In this document: piece by piece, positions 33,515 through 48,100 of the stretch
How positions within the stretch are numbered: position 1 is the first letter of the stretch
Layout: each line of letters opens with the position of its first letter
NCBI RefSeq assembly: GCF_905220415.1
Contig: NC_059553.1
Location: 4,054,501 to 4,118,500, forward strand
From: Colias croceus
Lineage: Eukaryota > Arthropoda > Insecta > Lepidoptera > Pieridae
DNA length: 64,000 bases
Direction of reading: 5' to 3'
The notes under the pieces: generated by a model
What the model saw: the letters and a program-made list of their open reading frames with translations, nothing else
What the model was told of the DNA's origin: nothing
Database searches by the model: none
Translations under genes and position numbers: made by a program

Positions 33515-35411
33515 TTAACATTGCTCATTATGATATTTTTAGCGAGATATAAAGGCTGGAAAATACAGGCACTAGTAGAATCATTATTTAAATTAATTAT
33601 GAAAATAGTACTGGAACTAACAATTCGGTCAAAATCTGAACAAAGGCTTTTATACAAAGGCTGCAATGTGTACTGTAAATACAGTAGGTATGTGAATTTA
33701 ATGGACACATAATTATTTCAAAAAATATTCCCTAAGAAATAATTGTAATAAAAAATTGTCTTGTTATTTGAAGAGTATTATTAAACGCCACTCAAATATT
33801 AGAGATTTGAAACAGTCAAGTGTCTGCTCTAATTGCTTGCTTTTGTTAATAAGTGTCTGAGACGAAATGTGAGTGATTTTGCTATCCCTGCTAGCCTCTG
33901 GGTTAGGGTTGTTATCTTCAAAGATTCTTTATTTATACTTATATATTGATTATTTTATGTAGATATTAGTTTTATTAAATGTGCTATGTGGCACATTATA
34001 ATTAAAATAATAAAATTGTCTTCATTTTACCAATGTTTGAAACCAACAGTAATTATATGTATACCTACAATTACTACTGAAAGAAAATTCATTACATTTT
34101 ATTGCCTCTTAAAAAACTTTTATCACACCCATTTTTTATAAATAATTTTTTTCCAAAAAATGGTAGAGAATCCTACAAAACAATGCCATTATATTTGAAA
34201 TTGAATTCAGTAGGTATTCACATTACACAATTTCAGCTTGTTATCAAACTAAACACAAACCCAAATACAATATTCCTGGAATCCAAATAAATGACACGTT
34301 GCAACCCTATACCAGTGTCAGCGTGTTTGTCTTTATGTCGAGAGCTTCACAAATTGTTTAAGTAGTCGTTATGCAGATCTATTATGCAGGTTTATAGCAC
34401 GTACGCTAAGTATCATATGGCTGAATTATACTTCAACTATCTTTATTTGAACTGATGGCCGAGGTAGTTGAATAATGGGTTTTGGAAATGACGGTCGTTG
34501 TTGTATTTGTTATGTTTCTTAAGTTCGTACATCACATAATTAATGTTAATGGTGCGGTAGACAACAAGAAAAGATTAGTTAAGAAGTAAAACAGAAAGCA
34601 GATTTAAACTATAATAATGTAAGTTTTTAAAGGATCAAAATTTTTTCGTCCCGCGTATCAAAAATCTTCGCTCTTTTCTCTTCTAACTTCTGTCGTCATC
34701 TTCTAAGTCAGAACAAAATGTCAACTGACTCATATATAGCCATAATTCTCAGCATCGCATACCTGAAACAAATAAAAATATATTGTTAAAATACATTTGC
34801 TACGTTTTCAAACTCTATCTCTATCTTTCAATTAATTCACTTCAAATAAATCAAGAATTACATTCTGTCAACGAGACAAACATGATAAATAAACAATACG
34901 TCCAAACAAAGCTCGTATGAGATTAGATATATATCTGTATTTACATTTGAAGTTTAAAATGGAAGTTGCTAAAAGCATCTTGAAGGGCTCACAAGATATT
35001 CTTGGAAGCCTGTCAAATGTAGGAGTTATTAATAGGTTCTATGTTACTTGCTATAAATTATCAAAGTACACTTGCAGTTTTTGATAAAACATACATTAGG
35101 TATGTACTTTATATAACATTAATGGACTTCATTCAAAAGCAAGCTTATATTTTCAAGCACATTTTGTAAATGAGATACAAACGAATGTTCGCTTAGACGT
35201 TTTGAAGGTACGTGAATAAAAGCACATACATACCTATTATGCAATATCTACACATGTTATATATTATGTAAGGAAGTTTAAAACGTACACAGTCGTTTTT
35301 GCTGCAAATCGTCATATCGTTATTCGCAAGGGTCGCAAGGAATCAAAACCTACCGGGTACTTTCCGTGAACACAGAATTTTGGTATTTTGTACGTAGTAA
35401 AGACATATAGC
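33515..35411. other. AT-rich intergenic, no gene seen
   Basis: No coding signal or clear repeat was found. Confidence 0.35.
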
Positions 35412-35422
35412 ACAGATGAAGT
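35412..35422. repeat. Target-site duplication, left copy (11 bp)
   Basis: ACAGATGAAGT, repeated at 35613-35623. Confidence 0.8.
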
Positions 35423-35612
35423 CCCGTCCGATTAGGGCCCTTCTGGCCTCCTCCACTCAAGCGACAGCTCAAGCCGAGGTTCGTGGTCCCCGTCAAGGGG
35501 GGACGCCCTTGTGCATGTCGCTACCAGGGTGAACCTTCAGTTCACCCCCGCGTCCGCGTTAAAATGTAGTAGCCCTTCTGGCTAACATTGAGAAACACCT
35601 TACAAAAAAAAA
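35423..35612 (+). mobile_element. 5'-truncated GC-rich retroelement with A tail
   Basis: About 190 bp of GC-rich sequence (CCGTCAAGGGGGGACGCCC, GTGAACCTTCAGTTCACCCC) ends in a run of about ten A residues and is flanked by exact 11-bp duplications. The structure shows a poly(A) retroposition event cut short at its 5' end: a LINE 3' UTR or a SINE. The internal GTGAAC-CTTCA-GTTCAC stem is a good hairpin. No family name is claimed. Confidence 0.8.
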
Positions 35613-35623
35613 ACAGATGAAGT
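35613..35623. repeat. Target-site duplication, right copy (11 bp)
   Basis: ACAGATGAAGT directly after the A tail. The first A could belong to the tail. Confidence 0.8.
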
Positions 35624-36813
35624 ACCTAAAATTGTGAAAAGAATAAATAACATATTTTTGGTTTGGTTACTTTTTACTGACCACATTGTAATTGCTTGTT
35701 CACTATATAAAAGTTGTCATTACTTTGTATTTCATCAATTTTAGCTAACAATAGGATACCTTATATTCCGTACAACAAACTCTGTAACAACATGATAACA
35801 GGGTCAGACTACGTTTAAATTAGCGTCCCAACACCATTGTTCCCATTATCGCCCCTTATCTTCTTTATACGGCTCGTGCCTCGTCCAAACATGTTTGTTT
35901 CAAATACTCCTTTGATATAATCTTAATGGTTACCTGTCCTGTCAGCAAATAAACTTAGCAGACAGTTTATGGAAGTTTCATACAAGTTTGGCGGAACTTT
36001 AATTCTGTGTTGGATCATTGCGCGTCGGATATAATAGTTTTAATTATACTGGGTTTATGTCAGCAATGTATTACGTGCATTTGCATAGTGTTAAGGTTTT
36101 AGAGTATGAAAGTTCTTTTGGTACAGTTCTTGATTCATCTCTCAGATATTTTAATGAGACGATAATTAATTTTAATACGCTTATTTGGGGAGAATACATT
36201 TATTTAGGAGAGATAATTACATTTCTTAGAACTTGTATTAAGCAGGGAGCCCAAACTCTACATTCTTACTTTTACCTTTTTTCGTTATATTTATGTTCTA
36301 TTAACATTTTTATTTTGAAATTAGGATACATGTCATTTCAGAGGGAAAAAATACTTTGTTATCAATGATATTCATCAACACAAATAAACGCAATTATTTT
36401 TAAACTTCCAAACAAAAATACAACAATATGCATTTATTTTTCCAAAATTATCTCTCAACTGTAACGCATCTCAAATCCAATTAGGGTCACAGTAGACAAT
36501 ACGTTTTCAATTACCTCCAAACCGAGCTAGAGGCGTCGCTGACAAATGGTCTTTGAGCTTTGAATTACAAACAATAAATCCTCACCAACGCTTATTTAGT
36601 TTCACAGCTATGCTTGCTATTTAACTGACCCCCGGTTACGTCTTGGACCCTTGCACTCGGATAGGCGATATTGATGGCAGTGTCTTGTATAACCCCGTAA
36701 TTACTGTACATAGCGGAGTGAGTTTGATCGCATATACCGTGAATATCACGGAATTTGGTGTAATTCTAGTGAATAAATTATCGTTATTTATTTACCTACG
36801 GCTATTCAATAAA
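35624..36813. other. Intergenic, no gene seen
   Basis: The 116-codon open frame at 36018-36368 is rich in Tyr, Phe, Leu and Ile with no motif, and I judge it chance. A GC-balanced patch lies at about 36625-36750. Confidence 0.35.
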
Positions 36814-37019
36814 TCCCTACTTATATTATAAATGCGAAAGTAACTCTTTTTCTGTCTGTCTGTTACGCTTTCTCGCTTAAACCTCTCAACCGATTTTGAT
36901 GAAATTTGGCACAGACAATCTACCCTGAGAATATATATAATATAATACCCTGAGAAAGAACATAGGCTACCTTTTATTGCGAAATATGTACCACGGGCGA
37001 AGCCGGGGCGGACCGCTAG
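36814..37019 (+). mobile_element. Non-autonomous Helitron, family C
   Basis: Complete 206-bp element: A|TCCCTACTTATATTATAAAT at the start and GACCGCTAG|T at the end, with GGGCGAAGCCGGGGC as the 3' hairpin region. The internal words TTTTTCTGTCTGTCTGTTACG and CAACCGATTTTGATGAAATT are typical of common lepidopteran Helitrons (recalled). Confidence 0.88.
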
Positions 37020-40000
37020 TATTAAATATTTGTTAGAGAATTTTTAGAATAACAGCATAATGATAAAGAATTCAAAGCATATTGGTATCAAAGTATATCT
37101 TAATAAACTTCTATTTTATTTTGCTCTGATATAATAGGTAGATGCACAATTTATTTATTATTATTTATATAAGCTCTATTAAAACAACTTTCTCAATATT
37201 TATTAACAAGTGAAGATAAAGTTCTCGTTACTTTACTATTTTATTAAATCAATAATTAACGTTTGTTCGTAAATTCAATTTAATTTCATATATCAACATC
37301 AAGCTAAGCAAATCTAATGGAGTTTGCATACCCTATTCATTATAATACAATGAGTTGGAATATACCTTTACCTTTGCATGAAATTAGTAGTAACATTATC
37401 ACAACCACCCGAGGGAAGAAACTAATTTCTAAATATGAGATTTTAAACCGACCTCATACTAATAAGTAATAATGTAAGAGGAACGAACGCGATTATCTGT
37501 CTTAAGACTGGAGCAGTAAAGTGGTTATTAGTTTACCATTAATTTAAGCTGAGGTGAGACGCATTTCGCCGGACCCCTCCTAACTAAACAATAATAATTA
37601 CTCCATATATACATGGAATGGGCTTGTATTGTATGAAAATGGTTAAAATGGTCTCCAATAACTCGTTCCGTAATTGGATTATAGTGGGTCGACGTTGGGA
37701 CGCAGTAAATTTCGTATGTTATGTCAGATCGCTGCGTGATATAAACTATTCCATTTTAGAAACAAAGCTTTGTGTCAATATTTTAAAACGTGTTGCAATT
37801 TTGAGGGTAGTATTGTATCGGAATGTATTGGGATGGAATCCAATCCCGTTGTTTGGAAGATCACGTTATAGAATTATGGGAGGCGTATTTGATGGTGACA
37901 ATGTTTTGGTGCATACGTCTAGTTTTTTTCGACTACTTTGCTTTAATATCAGAAAAAAATAATTTAAAGTACGCGTATCACACGTATGGGCTAATAAAGA
38001 TGTATCATGATGATATTGTTCAAGATACTATGATGCTACTATATAATATTATCATGGAACATAATCTACCAGGAAACATAACGATCGGTTTCGCGTAATA
38101 TTTCTTAAATACAAACAAAAACATATATTATTTATTTATATCCCACGTATTATAAACACCTGTAATACCCTCCATAATTGATAAACGCGTAAATAATTCG
38201 ACATCATAACAGAACATTTATTATATTGTAACAAGATTCTCACAATAACATTGTCCATCTTATTCGAACTGGGTTGTCCCGGACAAATACCGAATTCAAC
38301 GAATGTACGAATTTGTTTCCGAATCACGTCCAACGGGTGGGGGTAAACAGAAAGGGGGATAACGGGCGAAAAATTGCGTATCCATTGAGACTGAATTAGT
38401 AAAAGTAATAAATTAGAATTTGGAAGTGTTACGCATACACTGAGTTGTTTATTGCTGTTTATTTTATGTAAACCCACAAAATACGTAATGTAGAAGTAAG
38501 GTATATATTAGGTCACGTAAAGAGTAGATGTCCTGAATAGAATTTATTTTCTATTAATTTACATAAATTGGGCAACTATTCCATGTACGTGAAGTCGATT
38601 GTTATATTGATTGTTATATTGATCGAGTGTTATATTGATTGTTCTTATAAAAATATCTTCACGCCAAATATCTAGTCATATGTGGACAAACTCAGTTTGG
38701 GTGAAATTTGGTACCATGATTAGTGAAGCTGTTTACTTTATAAGAAATTACTTAGTTGAAGCAAAACTCTTCTTTAAGTGAAGTTTTTAGTACATTCAAT
38801 AAACCTGTGTTTTTTTTTTCACTGCAATGCATTTCTAATTAAGGTAATGAGAACATCATAAATGTTTCAATGCTCATATTCAAATTGCGTTTCCACACTA
38901 AAAATTCGTTGTATATCAAAGAAATATTTAAAATTTTCCTGTAGCAACAAGCTCAAAAGAGCAACGAGGTATAGACGCGAAAATAACACTTCCATATAAT
39001 TTTCACGAGTAATTTCACGACCTATTCGTTAATTACTCAGTAATTATACGTAGCAAAGTAAACGGAAAAACAAAGACGTGCATAGCCGAAATACTGGAGT
39101 TTCCCTTAAGAACCGCTAGGGGACGCTAACAATGCGCCGCCATCTTTGATTTGGGCAGAACAATAGGGCCGGCACAATGAGCGACGAGTAACAAGTGCTG
39201 AAGTAACATACGATGGTATAACTGCTATAGTAAAACGTAACTGTAGATATGCATTTTGAATATTGAAAAAGTATTGTGTCAATATTCGAATGTGATTTTT
39301 TCACGCCAACACATTTTTGTTCCAATTTTTCTGGTGTCAAATTTTACGAATAGAGTTAAAATAAATGACTCTTGTATAATACGTTACTCCCTGTGGTTAC
39401 TCCTTTGTGCAGCGTGGATTCTGCTCTTGACATATCGGAGGTCGGGAATTCGATATAGTTTGAGATGAAAGGTTAACGCTCAAAAAGCTTCACTCAATTT
39501 AATAGTAGCTAATTTTAAGATTTTCTTGCTAGTCGCCAATTATTTCAAAAACAGAGACTATCCTTTCCTTATTAAACAGTAAAATGTTACTATCATTGAA
39601 ATGTGATTTACATTACGTATTTCCTTTAAATATTATCTAAGACTGATTTAAAAATTAAGTTCAAATTGTTAAAGAGTTACGTATGTTACCTTCAATCATA
39701 CAATACTAAATATAACCATATATGTGGTACATTTGATATATGGTTTGAAATAGATATGTCGGCATCTAGGGATCGAATTTAATAGCATGCTTAATTGAAC
39801 AGTACCCCTCATATTCGAATATATTACTTAATGGGATTAACTGCACATCGTCCCAGTGGATTGTATTATGTTCTAAATTGTTTTACAAAAATTTATTTTC
39901 TCTATTTGCGGTGAAATAAAGACCTAATTCTTAATGATATTTTTTAATATAACAGGTAAGAATGTTGTTGGAAGAAAGATCAGAAGATTGGAGATTTCTT

Positions 40001-42059
40001 AAAATGCTTCTTTCTTTTGGTTTTCTCAGAATAATGGACAAGCATTATTTGAATATGTTATTTAATATATGGGCACATTTATCTTCTTTATATTACATAA
40101 TTTCATGTCAACAATTTGTTTTCAAATATAACTCGCATTACATTACAATTTAAATCGACGTCGTTTGAGACGAATTCTTCTATTCCTTTGTTTTATTCAT
40201 GCCACTTTATACAATTGCCCTTCCAACATGTAAAATATCATCATTAAAATATCGTCATTATTTTTAATTGTCCATTAACGTCGTGGAATTCCGGAATACG
40301 AGATTCATTGGAGCTGAAAATTTAATCCTAACTGTTTCGAAGCGGATAATTGTATTCAGGCTGAGTAGACCCTTAGTGCATAGGACTCAATGGTTAATGA
40401 ACACCCTAAGACCAACACACTGGAAATGCTGCAGTGGGTATCGTTACAGAATGTATTATTGCTTTATTGTTTAAGCCTTTATATTGGAACCATTCATTTG
40501 TGTCACTGTTTACCTTTTTAAAACCTTCCGTGTTTCCGTGTTTTTGGTGATATAATCACACGATCTATCTCTATATTTCCCATTGAAATTATCATTTGAC
40601 AAAATATGTAAAGTTGTTAAGGATTTATATACTAATTTACATTTCAAGGGATGAATTTTAAGGCTTTTAAAGTGGTTCGTTTATTCAGCTCCTCGCCGTG
40701 CTTTAATTTTCCCATGGCATTACTAAAAGTAAATATACTTTCGTGGTTCTTGCTACCTCATAACGTGAATTCATCAAATATTTAATTAGCTTCGCTTTAG
40801 TATCTCTGGAAAAGTGCGTTAAGTTTAACTCATACATTGCATTTGAAATTCGAGTGTAGAGTAAATTGGATAAACATAGAAAAGCTATATTTTGAGATTA
40901 CATAAATATCTTAAATTCCAAAAATTATCACCCAAAAACTCCATTTCTATTTAACATTTTCTTTATAACGAAATAATACAATAAACACTTACATACAATG
41001 CACCCATACGTATATACAATGCGAATTCCCTGTAGAATTTCATGCCAAGTCTCATAAAAAGCATAGCAAATTCCGCAAATATCATAAGACTAGCACAAGC
41101 TCAAACGTTATATCTTATCTAAGTAATCTGTTAGTTCAACATGCATGTGTGCATAGTGACGTAACTTCAAGACAACATATGCGTAGAATTAATTGCATCT
41201 TACGTTAGCGTGCTAGCCGGTAATCTCGTAGGAATCCTAGGACATTGAGATTTATTATCAGCCCATTTAGCTGTGGATGTTCGTCGCAGACTGGTACCAC
41301 TATGTTGCCAAAATTATTCATGGCTCAACGGTATAGAATTGGTTCGTTTTGAACACGACAATGTTCGAAATATAGGATTTAAGTCCTTAATTTATGGCAG
41401 TAACCAAACTTATGGTTTGTGTGCTCCTCAAATAACTCCAACTTTTGTTTTGCCAAAATTTGTACGCATAGCGGCATAAAGAATGAATAGAATGCGAAAA
41501 GTTTTTGTTATTTAGATGCCAAAGGATTCATAATGTTAGTACTCGGATGCTCTTTTTTATGTAATAGATAATATATTGTGAGAAACATTTAATCTAACTC
41601 ATCGTGTTCACTAAAGAGATATTCTGTTATTTAGATTAAATATCTACTTCGGAGTTCGGTAATTTATTTTATAATTTATTCAAATGTGACCTTAAATGTA
41701 TGTTATACTTGTTTTTCATTAAATAGGTTGACTTTGCTATAAAAATCTCCATAATATGAAGACAGATTACAGACATATAACAGCTTATACAGACCCACAT
41801 CAACGATTGAAGAAAAATTGCTTATCCCACATTAAGAACTAGCAAATAATCTGCAAACTTAACAAAATTCGACAAAAAGAGCATACACATAGGTTACAAG
41901 GTACCTTATCGCGTAAAGGTAAGCCGAGGTAGGCAATACCGACGCCATTCGTCAAGATAACAAGGCTCAAGGTACAGAATGTGAGATAAAGAATTACGGT
42001 GGAACTTTTGTCCTCTGGATTACGTAAACAATTTCTTCGCGGCTTGTTCTTAGACATTC
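37020..42059. other. Long intergenic stretch with a small tandem repeat
   Basis: No gene was recognised; overlapping open frames at 37618-38098 have no family features. GATTGTTATATT-like units repeat at 38597-38647. A GC-balanced patch lies at about 38270-38390. At 39136-39149 the word GCCGCCATCTTTG matches the Pho/YY1 consensus on the minus strand, but no transcript start could be tied to it. Confidence 0.35.
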
Positions 42060-42118
42060 TAGAAATTTCTATGAGTTTTAAAATTACTTAGTAATTTTAA
42101 AACTCATAGAAATTTCTA
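42060..42118. repeat. Perfect 29-bp-arm palindrome with 1-base centre
   Basis: The left arm is 42060-42088, the centre is a single T at 42089, and the right arm is 42090-42118. Every base of the arms pairs. The arms are AT-rich (TAGAAATTTC...AAAATTACT). No transposon ends were recognised at the edges. The near-absent spacer suits a template-switch (snap-back) duplication or a cruciform-forming site better than a processed hairpin RNA, which normally has a loop. Confidence 0.9.
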
Positions 42119-45100
42119 TTACTATTATGACTGTTACTACCTGTATTAATTATATTTTTACCAAAAAAAAAGAGTATTTTAAAATTTATTCAGTTGAAAT
42201 TTTCCCAAAATGACAATTGAGAACAGCTTTTTAATGTTAATTACTTTCTCAGTATCTCATTTTAAAATGAAATTATAAGACTTGCTTAAAGCTTTGAATA
42301 TTCTGAAAAAAAATGTACTTAAGTTACTTAAGATCGTAATATTGGCCTCAAAAATGTAGGTACAAAAGTAAATGTCAATGCCTATAAAGAATATTACAAG
42401 GAAACTTTGAAAATCATAATAATTTTTTATTTTCAATACCCAACGGTAGCCATTTTGATCATTAAAGGATTTTAATTATCGATACCCAATACCGACGTTG
42501 TCAGGTTCCACCGTTCAGGTCAGTTATAATTAAAGAAAAATAACTTAACAATTTTCGAAGCTAAGGGTCAGGGCTTTGTACCCTTTTTACTTTTATTCAA
42601 TTTTCCGTTACATTTAGTTCGACTCGTCTCGCCGTCAATTCTTGGTTGAACGTGTTATCCGAGTGACCGGCCGGACACCTCGCTAATTCATTGGTCCAGA
42701 CGTCTGATCTGATGTGAGAAGTATAAATTAGTATCTCTTTGAAGAATAAATAGATATTAATTAAAATGGTAATTAGACTGAGTCGAAACGAATATTTTAC
42801 GTTGTAAAAGCATTAAAAGTGAAGTACGATGCGAGACGAGATTTTTAGTTGATCTTTTAAAGTAATACTTTATAATTATTGTCAAGTCATTGGCAATTTA
42901 AATAACGTATTTTACACAAAATAAATAATCTGTTGAAACTTCTAAGGATCCCAAGATTGTAACAATAAGATTAAATTATCACAATTTTTCACGTTCGTTT
43001 CTAATATCTTCTCTTAAGTTATTTTTTTATTATGTGATGATATATTTGGGCACTATAATAGTACCTAATTGAATGCCAAAGTGCCACAAGACATATCATT
43101 AACGAACACAAAGCCAACATACCTGTACAAAACGAATTAATCGCATTTTCCCTTTTGTAGCACAGATAAGGAAAAAATACAATCGTACAACAAAACAAAT
43201 CATAGCCAGAAATGCGGTGAGGTCTCCAAATATTTCGCGGACAAAAGCAAATAAAACCTAAATAAATTACCCACCAAATATATTATAACACTGGCAATAA
43301 CTTGGTTCATACGCTGCCTTTTTCAGACGCGCCTGATGATATATTGCTACACCAAATCGACTCAAATGTTTTTCGACTATTCTTGGTAATATTCATTTTT
43401 GAATAGAAATAATGCTATATTATAACATAGCATAAATAGTTCACTTTGTGTGGAACATCTATTGATTTCGTTTCAGTATAAAAGATAAGGTTAACATTAA
43501 TTACGAGGAATAACGTCTAAAGGATCTAATCGCGTTTTAACAAGAGCTTTTTCCCTTTAAATAAAATTATTTTTATATGGATAATTATTCTGTAAGCTGA
43601 GTTTATTTCACTAATTATTTTATTCCTTTCTGGATCTTTCGAAAGAGTTGTTTAAATCAAAATTCTAAGAACCTTTAAATGGAAAACAACATAATATGCC
43701 TAATTTTATACATATTGACCCTTCTTTAAAGGATATTCAGAGCTTTTTAATTTGTTCTTATGAACCATTCAAGTATTAGCTTAGGTCACATTAATTTAGT
43801 AAAAGGGTATCGGAGTTCATGAACTGAGTTTGTGAAAAGGTCGTTGAATAACATTTCTTAATAAATTTTATGAAGATGTCCAAAATTTTCGGAATTTTGA
43901 TTTTAAAGAATTGTTTTATTATTACTAAAAGGTGCTACTTCTTTATAATTGAATCTTTTCTGTTTAATATAGTAACGCTTAAGGTTAGATAAATCTTTTT
44001 CTTAAGTATTAGCATTCTCTGCGTCCCTGGTTCGCTTCAGTGAAGAAAATAAAAAAGTCTTGTAAGACACAGACGGCTGATCACCTACTTGCCCGTTAAT
44101 AATTCTATCGTTGTAAAGGATGTGATGTGCATTTTGCCCCATTCCCCACAAGGTGACACAAGATTTATGTTATTTTGAGAGGTAATTGACTGATAAATAG
44201 TGTTTTTTTAACAAGAATCCGATGTGTAATTCTGTATTATCCTAAAGATGTGTTGTAATATGCGTATTGCGCAACCTGTAAAATAATAATGATTTGATTT
44301 TGTAAAGTGCAAATAGGTACGTATACTAACAATCTATTAGGCATACAATTTCATTCAATATTTTAGTTTTATTATGGAGGTAGAGCAAATCAACTAGGTG
44401 AAAAAAAAAATTTCTTAAGTCGTAAGTCATACAAAAATTTGAAATTTATTTTCAATTTTCACACACAGAAACATGGGTATTGGGTATGAATGAAAACTGC
44501 TTATAAATATTATGTAAACTAGTTGAAATTATATTCACGTCACGCAGAGAGCATAATGACGTCACGTAAATTTTTTGATTTCGAAATTTTATGGATCGTG
44601 CATCATCAATACACGCGTAAACCCGAATAAATACATCAGCGATCAAAAAAAAGGATTCTGTGGTTATTTTAATTGGTAACATAATTTAATATAAAAAAAA
44701 TTCAATTTATGTAGAAATTGGTTTTTCTTTTTAAATAGTTACCTAGTATCAAAATTATTGAATTACATATTATAAACTGAATAATATGTGCTATAACGAG
44801 ATAAGGTTGTTTTCATAAGGTTCAATAACGACGAATGTAAGAAATATTAATTTATCAAGAGAATTAATTATATTATCACGTATTCCCGCAATAAAAATTA
44901 TACTAATAATAAGATAAATAATGGATAAAATAGATAGCACTAATGAATTATATACGGTGCAATAACAAACGAATAGTTCTCAAACATTAATTAAATACAT
45001 GTCCCACATAATTGCAATCCGTATGCAGAATGCAGATCCTTTGAAAGTATCTCTTTAATCTTATCTACTTCGATACGAGAAATTCTTTTAATCCAACGGA

Positions 45101-48100
45101 AGTGCATACGAAGGAAACAATCAATTGCTATTGATTCAATTTGTCTGAGACGCATTAAACTAGACGGTGGGAAAAGGGATTATGTCATGTCAACAGCTTG
45201 ACAGCTACGAAAAATGCACAGATTATCAAGAATAAATTGAGCGCTAAGTCGACAGATGCAACGTTAATTTGTAATGGATCCCGGCATGAGTTTGAGAGGG
45301 TGGTAACACGGTGGTAATGAAATTTGGTAGACAAATACACTTGTGCTATATTTAATTATAATTCATAATATGATAGTAGATTGGAATTATAAATTAAAGT
45401 ATAAAACAAGATGGAAAAATAAATAGCAATAGAGTTAAACATAAACACTATTTTCTATCCAAGCGAAGCATTGTTATTTTATCAGAGAATTCTAAAGGAA
45501 ATGTAAAGTTGTTTATAAGCGTAAACATGATCACTTTGCTTGTTATTTTTAAAAGAGATATTCAGGTGTATTATGCTAAGTTCTATTATGTAGCAAAATG
45601 TGTTGTACGGATAAAATTTGGTTCCGTATACTGAAGAGAAAATAGTACGTAACAAGATTAGGTTCGCGTAAGAAGTAGTGTTTTCGTTAGTAATTGCATT
45701 TGCCAAGGAATTGGATTTGCATGTAAATACTCTGATCGTGGTGACAAAAATGATAGGATTGGATTTTCAGATACCTTTGAGTTATCTTTTAGCTATTCGA
45801 AAACATGTCGTTAGTTTTTTTTATAAAACAGTTACACTTTTATCAATGTAGTATAGCATTACGTTACCAAGTTTTAATCATTAAGGGTGCAATAATTATA
45901 TAACTTAACACCTTACTTTAAAAATAACAACATCGTTTATTAATATTACGTAGTAGGTAGATAATCAATTTGAACTGGCAAAACCACAAATATCACAAAT
46001 ATCAAATATCACAAAATGTCTGTCGGAGGCTGCAACAACAATTAAATTCCTAACAATTAATAGTCTGTCCGTACCCAGAAATACATCACAAGAAAGTGAC
46101 CAAACATTCCGACAAAGCCTACAAACGACTGACATTAGTGTAAGTGTCCCGAGAATTCTGACCGCAAGGCATTCGCCAGAAAAATACGTACGTAATCACC
46201 TAATTAAACATATAGTGAATGTAGCGTGAAATAAAACAAAATCTCGAACAATACATTGTTCCGTCAAGGTCTCTCAGGTCTGTAGGCCGCAATAATGCAA
46301 CCACCATTTGTCAGGATAAAGTGGCTACAGAAAGAAAAACTGGGCTTTCCTCGCAAATATTTTACCGAAACTTGTTTGTTTCACTTGTGTTTCCTTGTAA
46401 CTGAAATGAATTATAGTTTGAATATGTTGCTCGCAAGGTTAACTTGGAAGATTCCTGCTTTTAACATTATTAATAGATAATGTTACTAGTGTTTCTCGGA
46501 TAAACAGGATGAATCTTTATACTCATGTCCTATTTATGGTTTCTTTCTGTTTATACGGTTATATTTTTGTAATAAGACGTTATTATTAAATACCTACATT
46601 GTTTTAATAATAAAGGTTATTACGTATAAAAAATAAAGACAAGACCACTTAAAATGCATTTTTTTTTTCATATTTATGCATGTCTCTATTTTCTTGAAAT
46701 AGTTTAATGCAATCAAGAATTAATTATTAAAAACATTAAAACGTATATTCGATGCAAAAAGCTTCGAACAAAATATACAAACATGAAATCCGTCAAAGAA
46801 CTGATGAAAAGCATAAGTCTCAAAGAATCACCCAATTAAAAAGAATATCTATACTGTATATCGGCATAAGCCGGTCGGATAAAGTTATGAAGCCACCGAT
46901 TTATTGGTGCAAAAGGCAAACTACGACAACTCCAGTATTTTTTGATAAAAAAACGTTTGTGCCATTTGGTAAATTTATGCCTAGCTTTGTTCAAAGTTTG
47001 TTCTCAACCGTGACGCGTACAAATTCGGGGAATGTTTAAAACTATTATTTAATGGATGGAGCAGCTTATTTGAGAGCGTTCATAAATATTTATGAATTGC
47101 ATCACGTTATGCGAAATGCGCGGTATCGAATTAATTAATGTTTTTATATTTTATTTTTTGCTCGCTTTTAAAAATATTTTCTGTTAAATATTGTTCAAAA
47201 AGTTGTACCTATTCTCCATAATATAAGTATTTAGTTGCTGGGAAAAATAAAACAACACTTATTAAAAACGTTATTTTATTTAAAGAAAAACGAGAAAGTC
47301 AAGTTTGCATTATGTACATCTTCATTAGTATGTACTGATACTGCTACGTTAGGAAACAAACTCAACTAATGATTTAGCAAGTTTTCTTAGGGAAGGAGGT
47401 TCTATCTATTTTAATTTTAAAATTCCTACCGTGCTTCACTCAAAAAAAAACGTATCAATTAGAAAATAGAGATACTTCACAATTCTATATAATTAATAAT
47501 AAGTGGATACTGGATATATATTATATGTTATAGATAGCTCACACAACAATACATTTCCACGCACGCCTCATAAGCTTTACCAAATTTTCAGTAACTACCT
47601 CAATATCCGGGGATGATGTAACATGCTGTTTTAATATAACAGCCAGACAAAATTTAATTTCCGCGTACATAATTTGTGGTCACTCTCATTGACACGTCCA
47701 GTCCAATGATTAATTGTTGACCACGTTGATTCTGGAAAATAGTCCCCCATTGTTCTAGCGTGTTTAGATTAATTAAATATCGACATTGACGTTTGACGTT
47801 TTAATAACGCACACTGTTACTTTGAAAGAAAATTTAATTTTATTCTCTGAAACGAAGCTGTATATTAGTCCATCACACAGGTCCATCATTATTTCCCAGA
47901 ATAAGCACCCTCCGCGATTGTCTTTTAACTATATTACACAAAATGTTCGCATTCGACTACATTATTACAATCATACATTTTATCACAATTACGCTAAGAG
48001 CATTCAATAGAAATTTTCAATTTAGTTACGAGGTGGCGGCCGACATTCTGAAAAGCGTCCAGACAATTTTATTATTACTGCTCTCAATTTTGAATAGATA

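Noticed and set aside
36018..36368. 116-codon open frame
   Set aside because: AT-rich random composition, no motif, no neighbour support, no start context.
37618..38098. Two overlapping open frames of 91-114 codons
   Set aside because: They overlap in different frames with no recognisable domain; chance is likely.
39130..39155. Possible promoter marked by a Pho/YY1 word (GCCGCCATCTTTG)
   Set aside because: A single short word with no gene, TATA or initiator tied to it.
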